Assembly: GCA_002368605.1 (NCBI GenBank)
Contig: DFEB01000069.1
Location: 24,878 to 88,877, forward strand
Length of the DNA: 64,000 nucleotides
Source of the DNA: Treponema sp. UBA3813
GTDB lineage: Bacteria; Spirochaetota; Spirochaetia; Treponematales; Treponemataceae
Direction of reading: 5' to 3'
The position numbers and the translations under genes were made by a program. This document shows, piece after piece, positions 23,769 to 31,431 of this stretch. The notes below the pieces were generated by a model. That model ran no database searches. It was not told where the DNA came from and worked only from the letters and a program-made list of their open reading frames with translations. How positions within the stretch are numbered: the stretch's first letter is position 1; each line of letters starts with the position of its first letter.

Positions 23769-24848
23769 ATGACTCCAGTTCATATTGTACAAGGTCAGCT
23801 TTCTCAAAAGATTCGCTCTACCGTATTAAGGAACGGTTCGACGGTAACGGGGCGGATACTTTCCAAAGACGCTGAGTCTTTTTATACAGTTTCCATTGCC
23901 GGGCAAAAAATCAGCGTAAAGTCAGAGGCAAATCTTGCGCCCGATTCTTTTTTTTCTGCGCGTGTTAGCGTAAAAAATGGACTCGTAGAGCTTTCCCTGA
24001 TAAAAGAAAATGCGGATTCTGGTGGTTTAGTACAGAAATTTACCCCGGAAAAAGGCTCGTTGTCACCACAAATTGCAGACTTTTTGACTTCTCTTGGCTT
24101 TGAGCCTAATGAATCTAGCCTTAAACTCTTTCAGTTTATGCATCAGTTAGGTATGAAAATTGACATTGCTCTGGCAAAAAAAACTCTGCGTTCTTCTCAA
24201 AAAGATTCTGACGCCGATGGTGAAAAATCCCAGATTTCGCTTCTTCTTGAAGAAAAAGGAATAAAATCAAGCGATGAGCGAGTTTCTGCAATCCTTGGGA
24301 AGAATCAGCGTGATTCAGGTGACTCTGAGAGAAAAAGCAAAAATAAAGAAGCTCCTGCTTTAGGACTTTCAACTTTTCCTCAAAAGATAAATTCTTCTGA
24401 TATAAAAAAGTTTTTTGAATCTGTAGATGCGGCAGCCCTTAATCACAAACACGGTGTTTTGACTGCATTTAATACAGTACTTTCTGCTAAAAACAAGGAA
24501 AGTCCGCTTCGTCATTGGATCCTGCTTCCCTTTGAGTGGGATTTTCAAAAGTCAAATGGAGTGATAAAACTCCTCTTTGATTCTGAATTGAAAAATCTGC
24601 AAAAACTTATTATTGATATAAAAAATACTCGAACTAATAGGATTTTTTCGCTCAGTTTCAAGGATAATAAGCCTGATTCCGTAAAATTTGCTTCAAACTC
24701 GGAGGATGATTATTCGTCACCAGAGTCGCTTTCCCTGTTCTCTTCTTTATTCCCGTCTTCGACGCACCTTGAGCAAGTGGATTTTGACTCTTTGCGGGGA
24801 TTTGCCGTATCGGATGAGGAACTTTCGTTTGTGAGAGGAGAGGCTTGA
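23769..24848 (+). CDS. Hypothetical protein with FliK-like (YlqG-type) features
   Basis: A 359-residue protein with no strong signature. The N-terminus (QLSQKIRSTVLRNGSTVTGRIL ... SVKNGLVELSL) looks like the small beta-domain found at the start of several FliK/YlqG-like proteins; the middle is charged and low in complexity, and the C-terminus has a WILLPFEWDFQ strand pair that resembles a hook-length-control C-domain. The position, after rplS and directly before a small FlhB-like gene, parallels Bacillus ylqG-ylqH, which supports the guess. The longer reading from GTG 23745 would start inside the terminator stem, so ATG 23769 is preferred, though it has no Shine-Dalgarno. Confidence 0.6.
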   Translation: MTPVHIVQGQLSQKIRSTVLRNGSTVTGRILSKDAESFYTVSIAGQKISVKSEANLAPDSFFSARVSVKNGLVELSLIKENADSGGLVQKFTPEKGSLSPQIADFLTSLGFEPNESSLKLFQFMHQLGMKIDIALAKKTLRSSQKDSDADGEKSQISLLLEEKGIKSSDERVSAILGKNQRDSGDSERKSKNKEAPALGLSTFPQKINSSDIKKFFESVDAAALNHKHGVLTAFNTVLSAKNKESPLRHWILLPFEWDFQKSNGVIKLLFDSELKNLQKLIIDIKNTRTNRIFSLSFKDNKPDSVKFASNSEDDYSSPESLSLFSSLFPSSTHLEQVDFDSLRGFAVSDEELSFVRGEA

Positions 24849-25115
24849 ATGGAAAGAGACGACATTTTTTCTGCCGTAGCGCTTCGTTATCCTGAGTGGG
24901 CAGATGCCCCATATATTTCGGCAAAGGCTAAGGGCAGTGTTGCGGAACGGCTTGTTCGAATTGCCGAAGAAAATGATGTTCCCGTTGTGGAAAACGCTGA
25001 GATGGCGAATGTACTCTCCTTGCAGAATTTGGGTTCTTTTATTCCTGAAGAAACTTATGCCGCGATTGCCACAATTTTTGCTTTTATACTTAAACTAGAC
25101 GAGCATAAATCATAG
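24849..25115 (+). CDS. Small FlhB-like protein (FhlB/YlqH type)
   Basis: An 88-residue protein matching only the cytoplasmic C-terminal domain of FlhB/YscU export-switch proteins: YISAKAKGSVAERLVRIAEENDVPVVENAEMANVL corresponds to the strand-helix core after the NPTH cleavage site, which itself is absent. Such stand-alone FlhB homologues can partly replace the FlhB C-domain in flagellar export. It starts directly after the previous stop with GAGGAGAGG as ribosome site, so the two proteins are made together. In a spirochete they probably act with the periplasmic-flagella export gate, whose genes are not in this window. Confidence 0.82.
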   Translation: MERDDIFSAVALRYPEWADAPYISAKAKGSVAERLVRIAEENDVPVVENAEMANVLSLQNLGSFIPEETYAAIATIFAFILKLDEHKS

Positions 25116-25124
25116 GTATATAAT
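25096..25124 (+). promoter_or_regulatory. Candidate promoter before the HD-GYP-like N-terminal module gene
   Basis: TAGACG (-35, 4 of 6), 17-bp spacer, perfect TATAAT (25119-25124); start expected near 25131, 24 bases before the ATG. It overlaps the end of the FlhB-like gene. Confidence 0.5.
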
Positions 25125-25154
25125 AGAAATAGATTTCAGAGTTGAGGGGCATGT

Positions 25155-25418
25155 ATGGGCGAAAAGAAATTCAATAAAATTGACTGTAAAGAATTAAGAC
25201 TTGGCATGCGTTTTTCTGCGCCCGTTTTTTTTGACGACGGGGAAAATATGTTTCTTGGAGAAGAAAAAGCTATTAAAAACTATCATATTGATGCCATTCA
25301 GCGATGGAATATTGAATATTTACTTACTTACGGGCATTTGGTTAATGACGGAAAAAATCAAGAAACGCCCGAATCTTTGTACATGCTAGAGGACTTGGAA
25401 GAAGTCGAGGAACTTTAA
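25155..25418 (+). CDS. 87-residue protein resembling the N-terminal module of HD-GYP proteins
   Basis: The sequence IDCKELRLGMRFSAPVFFDDGENMFLGE followed by an IQRWNIEYLLTYG segment resembles the DUF3391-like N-terminal module that precedes HD-GYP c-di-GMP phosphodiesterase domains (the LRxGM ... opening). The protein ends before any HD-GYP catalytic domain, with an acidic tail (LEDLEEVEEL). It may be a stand-alone regulatory module or a decayed remnant; an intact promoter and a GAGGGG ribosome site favour an expressed gene. The link to c-di-GMP is inference only. Confidence 0.6.
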   Translation: MGEKKFNKIDCKELRLGMRFSAPVFFDDGENMFLGEEKAIKNYHIDAIQRWNIEYLLTYGHLVNDGKNQETPESLYMLEDLEEVEEL

Positions 25419-25456
25419 TAATTCATAATGCTTAATTCAGAATTGTGGAAGACTTG

Positions 25457-25843
25457 ATGAAAGACAGTCTGACTGAAGGAAAATCTACCCGCTCTGTCGG
25501 GCAATCGGGTGAAAACAAAGCCTGTGCCTACTTGATTGAGAATTCTTACCGTATTATTGGGCGAAATTTTCGGACAAGAAGCGGTGAAATTGATATAATT
25601 GCACAGAAGGATGATGTTCTTGTTTTTGTGGAAGTAAAGGCTTTGCCTAGTGGCAGTCGTGAGACGCTTTCCCATGAACTTGATTTGAGAAAACAGAGAA
25701 AAATTATCAAAACGGCTAATTTTTTTCTCTTAAATCATCGAGAATATAATAGTAGCAAAATCAGATTTGATGTCATTGTTATTGATATGCCTAATCTGCC
25801 GAGCGTTTATCATATTCAAGATGCTTTTTCGGAGTTCGTATGA
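25457..25843 (+). CDS. UPF0102 / YraN family endonuclease-like protein
   Basis: A 128-residue protein with the restriction-endonuclease-like fold of YraN proteins: the motif SGEIDIIAQKDDVLVFVEVK contains the E-x-D ... E-x-K metal site. Its role is unproven; relatives are thought to act in DNA repair or competence. The start ATG 25457 has GGAAG 6-10 bases upstream; a GTG at 25445 has none. The gap before it contains an AATTCATAATGC tract also seen at 40344-40356. It overlaps the next small gene by 4 bases (ATGA). Confidence 0.85.
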   Translation: MKDSLTEGKSTRSVGQSGENKACAYLIENSYRIIGRNFRTRSGEIDIIAQKDDVLVFVEVKALPSGSRETLSHELDLRKQRKIIKTANFFLLNHREYNSSKIRFDVIVIDMPNLPSVYHIQDAFSEFV

Positions 25844-26025
25844 CTTCTACTAAATCAGTCGTATTAGACGGAACATTCTCACCTCGCGTTATGGAATTGC
25901 GCAAAAAAATTCACGATACGGAATATCTTGATTACGCAGTTCAGAGAATCGCGCAGGTATTAAGCCGTAAAATTGTTGAAGATAACGAACAGCAGTTAAT
26001 GAGGAGAAGGCATGAGTCGAAATGA
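25840..26025 (+). CDS. Small hypothetical protein, 61 residues
   Basis: I do not recognise it. The start overlaps the yraN stop (ATGA), and its end overlaps the following gene by 14 bases, so it sits in a tightly packed operon, which is the main support for coding. The product is hydrophilic, predicted helical (EYLDYAVQRIAQVLSRKIVED) and ends in a basic tail (MRRRHESK). No membrane segment or metal motif. Confidence 0.6.
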   Translation: MTSTKSVVLDGTFSPRVMELRKKIHDTEYLDYAVQRIAQVLSRKIVEDNEQQLMRRRHESK

Positions 26026-26545
26026 TCGACGGCGCGGAGGAAGAAATCGCAGCTGGAACAACCGCTCAAATAGTGAAAGAAATGAAGAGTCTCATGGAAA
26101 CGAGCGCATGGAGCGCAGACAGCACGAAAGTCGGGGAAGTGCTTCTTATGAGAGAAGGCAAGAGCGCCGTCACTTCGCGAATTCTATAAATCAAAAAGAA
26201 ATCGAAGAAAACCGTAACGCAATCCGCGCATTTAAAGAGCAGGTCGTAACTTGTGAAATTTGCGGAGAGCCAATCACTGACATTGCGAATGCAATCAACA
26301 ATAAAAGCAGCGATAAACCTGTTCATTTTGATTGCGTAATTTCAAAACTTACGGAATCAGAGTCTGTTGGGCAAAACGATAAAATCGCATATATCGGGCA
26401 GGGAAGATTCGGCTTGCTTCATTTTGAAAATCCACATGACCAAAAACATTTTACAATCAAGAAAATTATCGAATGGGAAGCTCGTGACAGCGAGCGAGGC
26501 TCATGGCGTAACGAAATGGCGGGCTTGTTCAGTCAGGTAAAATAA
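26012..26545 (+). CDS. Hypothetical protein with basic N-terminus and CxxC ... HxxC zinc-type motif
   Basis: A 177-residue protein of two parts. Residues 1-~70 are disordered and rich in Arg, Asn, Ser and Glu (RRRGGRNRSWNNRSNSERN), a composition common in RNA-binding tails. Residues ~88-115 hold VTCEICGEPI and KPVHFDCV, a C-x2-C ... H-x2-C arrangement fit for one zinc ion, followed by a small beta-rich region (IAYIGQGRFGLLHFEN). AGGAGAAGGC precedes the ATG. Similar proteins occur in other treponemes as far as I recall; the function is unknown, RNA binding being the best guess. Confidence 0.65.
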   Translation: MSRNDRRRGGRNRSWNNRSNSERNEESHGNERMERRQHESRGSASYERRQERRHFANSINQKEIEENRNAIRAFKEQVVTCEICGEPITDIANAINNKSSDKPVHFDCVISKLTESESVGQNDKIAYIGQGRFGLLHFENPHDQKHFTIKKIIEWEARDSERGSWRNEMAGLFSQVK

Positions 26546-26567
26546 GAAGGGAAAAGGGCACTGCCTA

Positions 26568-26655
26568 TGCCAGGAACCGGAATCGAACCGGCACGACGGT
26601 ATTAGCTGTCGAGGGATTTTAAGTCCCTTGTGTCTACCTATTCCACCATCCTGGC
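26568..26655 (-). tRNA. tRNA-Leu (anticodon UAA)
   Basis: Read on the minus strand: 7-bp acceptor GCCAGGA / TCCTGGC with discriminator A, D-arm GTGGAATAGGTAGACAC, anticodon stem AGGGA / TCCCT with loop CTTAAAA (anticodon TAA), a long class II variable arm with CGAC / GTCG stem, and T-arm GCCGG-TTCGATT-CCGGT. The 3' CCA is not encoded. It decodes UUA and, by wobble, UUG. Confidence 0.96.
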
Positions 26656-26748
26656 ATCGTTGAATTCAGTTTCCTAAAAACAACGAATTTATTATATCAT
26701 AAAAAAGTGCTAAAATTCAAGTAATCAGAGGACTGTTTGGTCTTTTTT

Positions 26749-26777
26749 TTGCAATGAATAGGGAAATTCGGTAGAAT
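26749..26777 (+). promoter_or_regulatory. Candidate leaderless promoter of the TatD-family gene
   Basis: TTGCAA, 17-bp spacer, TAGAAT (26772-26777), then 7 bases to the ATG; the predicted start falls on or one base before the ATG, and no Shine-Dalgarno is present. Confidence 0.5.
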
Positions 26778-26784
26778 AATTTTT

Positions 26785-27657
26785 ATGTTCAGTGATACCC
26801 ATTTTCATTTCCATCATTTAATTGAGCGCGGATTGGACGGCGTTGAGATTTTAAGCCAGCTTGCAGAACGCAATACATTTTTCGGACTTGACATAGGCAC
26901 CAGAAGCGATGATTTGCTCCGCCGTCATGTGCAGCTTCAGGAGACGGTGTCGCGATTGCCAGAAAATCTTCGTGAGGCCGCCGACCAAATGCTTTATTAC
27001 AGCGCGGGGATCTGGCCGGATGTGGATGAAATCAAAAATCGCACTGAGGCAATGAAAAAACTGTCTGATTCAATCGAAGCCTTCGCCGACAAAAGCCATC
27101 TGGTGGCAATAGGCGAGTGCGGCCTTGATCATCACTGGAATCCTGGTGGGGCCGACGGAAGGTGCGAGAGCGATTTTGACCAGAGCGTTTACGAAGGCGA
27201 GCGCGAGCTTTTCCAAATGCAAATTGATTTGGCGAAAAAAATGAATCTTCCTGTAATCGTTCACAGCCGGGATGCCTTTGAAGACACTCTTGACTGTATA
27301 AAAAACATGGGCTACCACAAGGGAATCATTCACTGTTATTCTTACGGAAAGGAAGAGGCGCGGCAATTTTTGGATTTAGGCTGGTACATTGCCTTTGGCG
27401 GCGCCACAACTTACACAAAAAAGGCAAAAATGGATGAAATGAAGGAGCTTCTTCGCTTTGTGCCGGATGACCGCATTTTAATGGAAACCGATTCGCCTTA
27501 TCTTGCTCCAGTTCCCTTCCGTGGGCAGACTAATACCCCCGTCTTAATCGAGCATTGCTATCATTTCGTGGCTCAGGCAAGGGGTGTTTTGCCGAGTGAG
27601 TTGAGCCTTACGGTTGACAAAAATATAAAATCGCTTTTTAGGTTTGAAAATGCTTGA
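26785..27657 (+). CDS. TatD-family metal-dependent hydrolase (DNase-like)
   Basis: A 290-residue TIM-barrel hydrolase. Metal ligands typical of TatD are visible: HFH near the N-terminus (SDTHFHFHHL), the glutamate in AIGECGLDHHW, the histidine in LPVIVHSRD, GIIHCYS, and the terminal aspartate in METDSPYLAP followed by FRGQTNTP. Members are 3'-5' exonucleases or DNA-repair/quality-control nucleases. It is slightly longer than usual (260) because of loops around residues 115-135. Its last ~20 codons have a diverged second copy at 28791-28865, beyond the next gene. Confidence 0.92.
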   Translation: MFSDTHFHFHHLIERGLDGVEILSQLAERNTFFGLDIGTRSDDLLRRHVQLQETVSRLPENLREAADQMLYYSAGIWPDVDEIKNRTEAMKKLSDSIEAFADKSHLVAIGECGLDHHWNPGGADGRCESDFDQSVYEGERELFQMQIDLAKKMNLPVIVHSRDAFEDTLDCIKNMGYHKGIIHCYSYGKEEARQFLDLGWYIAFGGATTYTKKAKMDEMKELLRFVPDDRILMETDSPYLAPVPFRGQTNTPVLIEHCYHFVAQARGVLPSELSLTVDKNIKSLFRFENA

Positions 27658-27700
27658 CAAAAATATATGGGGTATAGTTTTCTAGTAAAAGGAGTTTTTT

Positions 27701-28753
27701 ATGAAGAAAATTTTCAGTCAGTTTTTAATTTTTGCTTTTATCGGCTTGCTTTTTTCTTGTGCGAGCACGGGCAGTGTCGCCCGTCAAAAAAAATTGCTCG
27801 AACCAGAATTCACGATGGAAACAGGAAAGATTCTCGATGAAAATTGGGCTAAATATTATGACACAAACGATGAAATTTACCTTGAAAATATTATCGCCTA
27901 CGCTGACACCGAGGATTTGTTCGTCAAGTCGGTGAATGCTGATTTCAAAAAACTTTCCGCCGACGAAAAATTTATGTCTATTATCAAAGAGTTTAACGGC
28001 GAAGTCAAAGATGGAAAGGTTGAATTTCCTTTTGATTTTGAACTAATATCAGGCTTTCTTTTGCGAGATTCAGAAATGAAGGAATCGGCTGCTTATATTT
28101 ATTCACTTTTCCCGATGGATTTGCTTGTTCGGGGAGCGAATAAATCCGCCGCTTTTTGGTCTTTGTGTTCCAACGCCGAGCAGTACGAGAATATCAATAT
28201 CGCGCTTCAAAAGCATATTCCGTTTATGCGCGAAAAGGTTCGGAATACCTTCTATTTGTTCGGCGAGCTTGGGCTAGAGAAAGAAGTCGGCTATGCTAAG
28301 TCAGCAAAAGGAGCGGCGGCTTTTACAGATGGTTCCATTGCGGTCAGCGTTTTGCTTGTCCGTGACATAAAAGAGGCTCTTGGAAAATGGACTTCCGTTC
28401 CCGAGAGCGCTTCACCCGAAATCAGCACTGTCACAAAAGTCACAATGAAGGAAAATTTAATCGCGCCTTTCATTGCGTATAAAATTAATGATGACAAGGT
28501 AAAATTCCCTGTTTATTATGATGTGGAACTTGTAAAGCCAGACGGAACAATCTCAAATTCCTCAAAATCGATGAAAAATTTGCTTTTGGCTGATGCAAAG
28601 CCCGAAAAGGATTTGATTTACACCGCGCCAGTCAACTGTGGCTTTGCCTTTGATGAATCAGACGAAAAAGGCTCATACACAATCCGGGTAAGCGTTTACA
28701 CCAAAAAGAATGTCATCGCCGTGTTCGACCTTGACTTCAAACTTGAAAAATAA
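27701..28753 (+). CDS. Hypothetical lipoprotein
   Basis: A 350-residue predicted lipoprotein with signal peptide MKKIFSQFLIFAFIGLLFSCA (lipobox LFSC). The mature protein is mixed alpha/beta without recognisable motifs; the first half is helical, the second (from ~residue 225) predicted beta-rich and ends with a strand FDLDFKLEK. AAAGGAG precedes the ATG at good distance. It lies between the TatD gene and a relic of a TatD 3' end, so it may have been inserted into, or next to, an older copy of that gene. Confidence 0.7.
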   Translation: MKKIFSQFLIFAFIGLLFSCASTGSVARQKKLLEPEFTMETGKILDENWAKYYDTNDEIYLENIIAYADTEDLFVKSVNADFKKLSADEKFMSIIKEFNGEVKDGKVEFPFDFELISGFLLRDSEMKESAAYIYSLFPMDLLVRGANKSAAFWSLCSNAEQYENINIALQKHIPFMREKVRNTFYLFGELGLEKEVGYAKSAKGAAAFTDGSIAVSVLLVRDIKEALGKWTSVPESASPEISTVTKVTMKENLIAPFIAYKINDDKVKFPVYYDVELVKPDGTISNSSKSMKNLLLADAKPEKDLIYTAPVNCGFAFDESDEKGSYTIRVSVYTKKNVIAVFDLDFKLEK

Positions 28754-28790
28754 AAAAACGGATGCCACAAATCGCCGCGCCAGAAGAACT

Positions 28791-28865
28791 GTCTTTGCGA
28801 GTTTTTTGCCGAGCGAGTTGAGCGTGATAGTCGATAAAAATATCCGTAAGCTTTTCAAGATTTAG
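28791..28865 (+). pseudogene. Remnant of a TatD-family gene 3' end
   Basis: In frame up to TAG at 28863-28865, the tract reads VFASFLPSELSVIVDKNIRKLFKI. The intact TatD protein ends VLPSELSLTVDKNIKSLFRFENA; over 59 aligned bases I count 43 identities. There is no start codon or body of the gene, so it is a fragment, not a second gene. The vapC stop overlaps its end on the other strand. Confidence 0.75.
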
Positions 28866-29323
28866 TCGAACCAATTTTCAACTTGCAAGTCGCTTACTTC
28901 TTGGATTGCCTCGAAGTGCTTTGCGTTCCTTGTGACCAAAACCATGTGGTTTGCGAGAGCGATTGCGGCAATCATGCTGTCATCAAGCTGGGTCGGTTTG
29001 CCCTGTTTTTCGAGTTTTGCCCGCAATTCTGCATGAATTTCCGCTGCTCTCTTTGTGTATGTTTTTATTTTGAATTCGCTTTCTATGTCATTGCGCAGAA
29101 AATCTTGAAGGTAGCGTTTGTTGTGACCATCTTCAAGCCGATACATTCCGAACAACAATTCTTGCCATACAACGGTGCAGATTGCCCAATCTGATACATG
29201 CTCGACCATTTTTTTGAGAACATTGGAATTTGCCTTTCGCCTTATAAGTTCAGAAATGATGTTGGAATCAAGCAAGTAATGGGGGGCTTCTTCGTCAATT
29301 TCGTTTGTATTTTGTTCGCTCAA
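28862..29323 (-). CDS. PIN-domain toxin, VapC family
   Basis: A 153-residue PIN-domain ribonuclease. The acidic metal site can be followed: Asp19 in YLLDSNIISEL, the glutamate of VVWQELLFG, and QLDDSMIAAIA, then VTRNAKHF. Such toxins cut tRNA or rRNA and stop growth when the antitoxin is lost. The N-terminal 15 residues (acidic) precede the domain. The start overlaps the antitoxin stop by 4 bases (ATGA), giving the usual antitoxin-toxin order. Confidence 0.9.
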   Translation of the reverse strand: MSEQNTNEIDEEAPHYLLDSNIISELIRRKANSNVLKKMVEHVSDWAICTVVWQELLFGMYRLEDGHNKRYLQDFLRNDIESEFKIKTYTKRAAEIHAELRAKLEKQGKPTQLDDSMIAAIALANHMVLVTRNAKHFEAIQEVSDLQVENWFD

Positions 29324-29625
29324 TCGTCAAACACTCCTGCAAAAACATCAGTTTCGTAAGTGTCGATAGTGTTGTCGCGCACATTAAAAATCCTGTCGAT
29401 TTCTTCGTCGGTGAGTGTCGGATTCATTTCCTTCTGCCTTTGGGCAATTTTCTCTAAAAATGTGAGTTTCGGTTTTTGGGAAATGAATTCGTTGTATTGC
29501 TCGAAAGAAATGAGAACCGCGACATTTTTGTTATGACGGGAAATAAAAACAGGCTCGCGATTTTCGGCTTTGTGAATAAAAAACGGTAATTTGTTCTTTG
29601 CCTCAAAGATTGGAATTGCATTCAT
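29320..29625 (-). CDS. Phd/YefM-family antitoxin
   Basis: A 101-residue antitoxin. The N-terminal half (MNAIPIFEAKNKLPFFIHKAE, then EPVFISRHNKNVAVLISFEQY) is the DNA-binding Phd/YefM fold, and the acidic C-terminal half should wrap the VapC toxin. A perfect AAGGAGG (29632-29638) 6 bases before the ATG at 29625 fixes the start; a longer frame from 29646 lacks support. Pairing of Phd-type antitoxins with PIN toxins is common. Likely self-repressed through the inverted repeat upstream. Confidence 0.9.
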   Translation of the reverse strand: MNAIPIFEAKNKLPFFIHKAENREPVFISRHNKNVAVLISFEQYNEFISQKPKLTFLEKIAQRQKEMNPTLTDEEIDRIFNVRDNTIDTYETDVFAGVFDD

Positions 29626-29655
29626 AAAACGCCTCCTTGTCGCCAATTATGTCAC

Positions 29656-29692
29656 ATTATAGCTATTCTGTCAAATTTAATATAGCCAGAAT
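29656..29692 (-). promoter_or_regulatory. Toxin-antitoxin promoter with candidate operator
   Basis: A perfect minus-strand TATAAT (29656-29661) lies about 30 bases before the antitoxin ATG. Directly upstream an inverted repeat ATTCTG (29665-29670) ... CAGAAT (29687-29692), centres 22 bp apart, covers the spacer and -35 area, where I see no good -35 hexamer. The layout suits autorepression by the antitoxin. Confidence 0.45.
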
Positions 29693-29706
29693 TGTGGAGA
29701 TTCCTC

Positions 29707-29746
29707 AAAAAAAATCAGCCAAGTCTCATTTTCAGAAACATGGCTG
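29707..29746 (-). terminator. Rho-independent terminator of pgi
   Basis: Minus strand: 12-position stem CAGCCATGTTTC / GAGACTTGGCTG with one mismatch and one G-U pair, 7-base loop, then A and eight T. It starts about 25 bases after the pgi stop. Confidence 0.85.
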
Positions 29747-29770
29747 AGCGAAGTTATTTAAACTGATTGC

Positions 29771-31357
29771 TTACAATGAGAGCAATTCCGTATAAGCCTT
29801 TAATGCGTCTTTTGCCTCACCTGAAAGGACTGTTTTTGCCAGCTTTTTACCCAGCTGAACGCCTTCCTGATCAAAGCTGTTTACATTCCATACAAATCCC
29901 TGGAACATTACTTTGTTTTCGTAGTGGGCGAGAAGGGCGCCAAGACTTTTTGGCGTGAGCTGTTTTCCGTAGATAAGGCTTGAAGGTCTGTCACCGGCGA
30001 AAGTTTTGTTGGGGTCAGAGTCGTCTTTGCCGCAGGCGAAAGCCATAATCTGAGCCGTGACATTCGCTCCCAGTTTTTTCTGGCTTGTAGAGCCTTCGAT
30101 TACCACATCGCTTCCAGCCTGATTCTCTGCAAAGGCGATGAACTGCAAGGGCACGATGTCCGTTCCCTGATGAAGAAGCTGGTAGAATGAGTGCTGTCCG
30201 TTTGTTCCGGGCTCACCGAAAATGACCGGGCCTGTGAGATAGTCGATTTTATCGCCGAAGCGGTTTACGCTCTTTCCGTTTGATTCCATGTCGAGCTGCT
30301 GTAAGTGAGCGGGGAAGCGTGAAAGAGCTTGTGAATATGGAAGGACTGCCGTTGCAGGATAGCCCTGAACATTGCGCTCGTAGACTCCGATGAGGGCATC
30401 CAGCATGGCCGGGTTTTTGAGCAAGTCTTTGTTTGTGGCAAGTTTGTCTTCTTCTGCGGCACCTTTGAGGAAGTCGTCGAAGACTTTTGCGCCGAATGCG
30501 AGTGAAAGGACTGCCCCTCCGACTCCAGAAGTTGAAGAGTAGCGGCCTCCGATGTAGTCGTCCATATAGAAGGCTTCGAGATAGTCCGGGTTGTGAGCCA
30601 GGGGAGAAGTCTCAGAAGTGACGGCAATCATGTGCTTTGAGGGATTAAGACCTGCTTTTTTCAGGGCATCCTTTACGAAAGACTCGTTTGTGAGGGTTTC
30701 GAGAGTAGTTCCTGATTTTGAGACTAGAATGAAGATTGCGTGAGCGAGATCCGTTGAGGCGAGAACTGCCGCAGCGTCGTCAGGGTCAACATTGGAGATG
30801 AACTTTGCCTCCATTTTGAAGGTCTTGTTTGCCTTTGCCCAGTTTTCAAGGGCAAGGTACATTGCACGAGGCCCCAGGTCTGAGCCGCCGATACCAATCT
30901 GGACGACCGTCGTGAATTTTTCGCCCTTTGCATTTACGATTTTTCCAGAGTGGACTTTTTCGGCGAATTCAGCGATTCGTTTCTGCTCTTTAAGGTAAAA
31001 TTCCCGCTTGTTCACGCCGTCAGCCTTTACGTCGTTTCCCAATTGGCCACGGCAAAGGTGATGAAGAACCATGCGCTTTTCGCCAGTGTTGATTACGGCT
31101 CCATTGTAGGTTTCAGCGAATTTTTCTGTGAGCTGGGCCTCGTCTGCCAGTTCTTTAAGGACTGAAATGACTTTATCGTCAACCTGTTTTGCCGCATAGT
31201 TGTAGGTAAGTCCTGCTCCCATAGGAACGGCGCATTTTTTTACGCGGTCAGCTGCATTTGCAGATGAAAGCTCTTTTTTGACGCTCACGGCATTTTTGAG
31301 CGACTGAAGTTTTTTGTAAGAAGAAAGTTTGTCAAGATTTTCCCAAGTAATAGCCAT
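29771..31357 (-). CDS. pgi: Glucose-6-phosphate isomerase
   Basis: A 528-residue SIS-domain enzyme interconverting glucose 6-phosphate and fructose 6-phosphate. Clear motifs are QIGIGGSDLGPRAMYLAL, the sugar-phosphate loop SKSGTTLETL, VTSETSPL, the catalytic region GRYSSTSGVGG and the signature FGEPGTNGQHSFYQLLHQG. AGAGGC precedes the ATG. The gene is monocistronic, with its own terminator, and divergent from the symporter gene. Confidence 0.97.
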   Translation of the reverse strand: MAITWENLDKLSSYKKLQSLKNAVSVKKELSSANAADRVKKCAVPMGAGLTYNYAAKQVDDKVISVLKELADEAQLTEKFAETYNGAVINTGEKRMVLHHLCRGQLGNDVKADGVNKREFYLKEQKRIAEFAEKVHSGKIVNAKGEKFTTVVQIGIGGSDLGPRAMYLALENWAKANKTFKMEAKFISNVDPDDAAAVLASTDLAHAIFILVSKSGTTLETLTNESFVKDALKKAGLNPSKHMIAVTSETSPLAHNPDYLEAFYMDDYIGGRYSSTSGVGGAVLSLAFGAKVFDDFLKGAAEEDKLATNKDLLKNPAMLDALIGVYERNVQGYPATAVLPYSQALSRFPAHLQQLDMESNGKSVNRFGDKIDYLTGPVIFGEPGTNGQHSFYQLLHQGTDIVPLQFIAFAENQAGSDVVIEGSTSQKKLGANVTAQIMAFACGKDDSDPNKTFAGDRPSSLIYGKQLTPKSLGALLAHYENKVMFQGFVWNVNSFDQEGVQLGKKLAKTVLSGEAKDALKAYTELLSL

Positions 31358-31372
31358 TATTTGCCTCTTTTT

Positions 31373-31401
31373 TTGAAAAATATATGAGTTTATTCTATCA
31401 T
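31373..31401 (+). promoter_or_regulatory. Promoter of the sodium symporter gene
   Basis: TTGAAA, 17-bp spacer, TATCAT: 5 of 6 matches in both hexamers. The start is expected near 31408, leaving a 24-base leader without Shine-Dalgarno. Confidence 0.6.
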
Positions 31402-31431
31402 GACTTTAGAAAATATGGTACAGTTTATTTT

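Noticed and set aside
27654-27678. Promoter for the lipoprotein gene from a perfect TTGACA and TATAGT
   Set aside because: The spacer is only 13 bp and TTGACA lies in the last codons of the TatD gene, so it is not counted as supported.
28862-29625. Defence island around the toxin-antitoxin pair
   Set aside because: The neighbours are TatD, a lipoprotein and pgi; there is no restriction, Abi, CRISPR or phage-related gene nearby.
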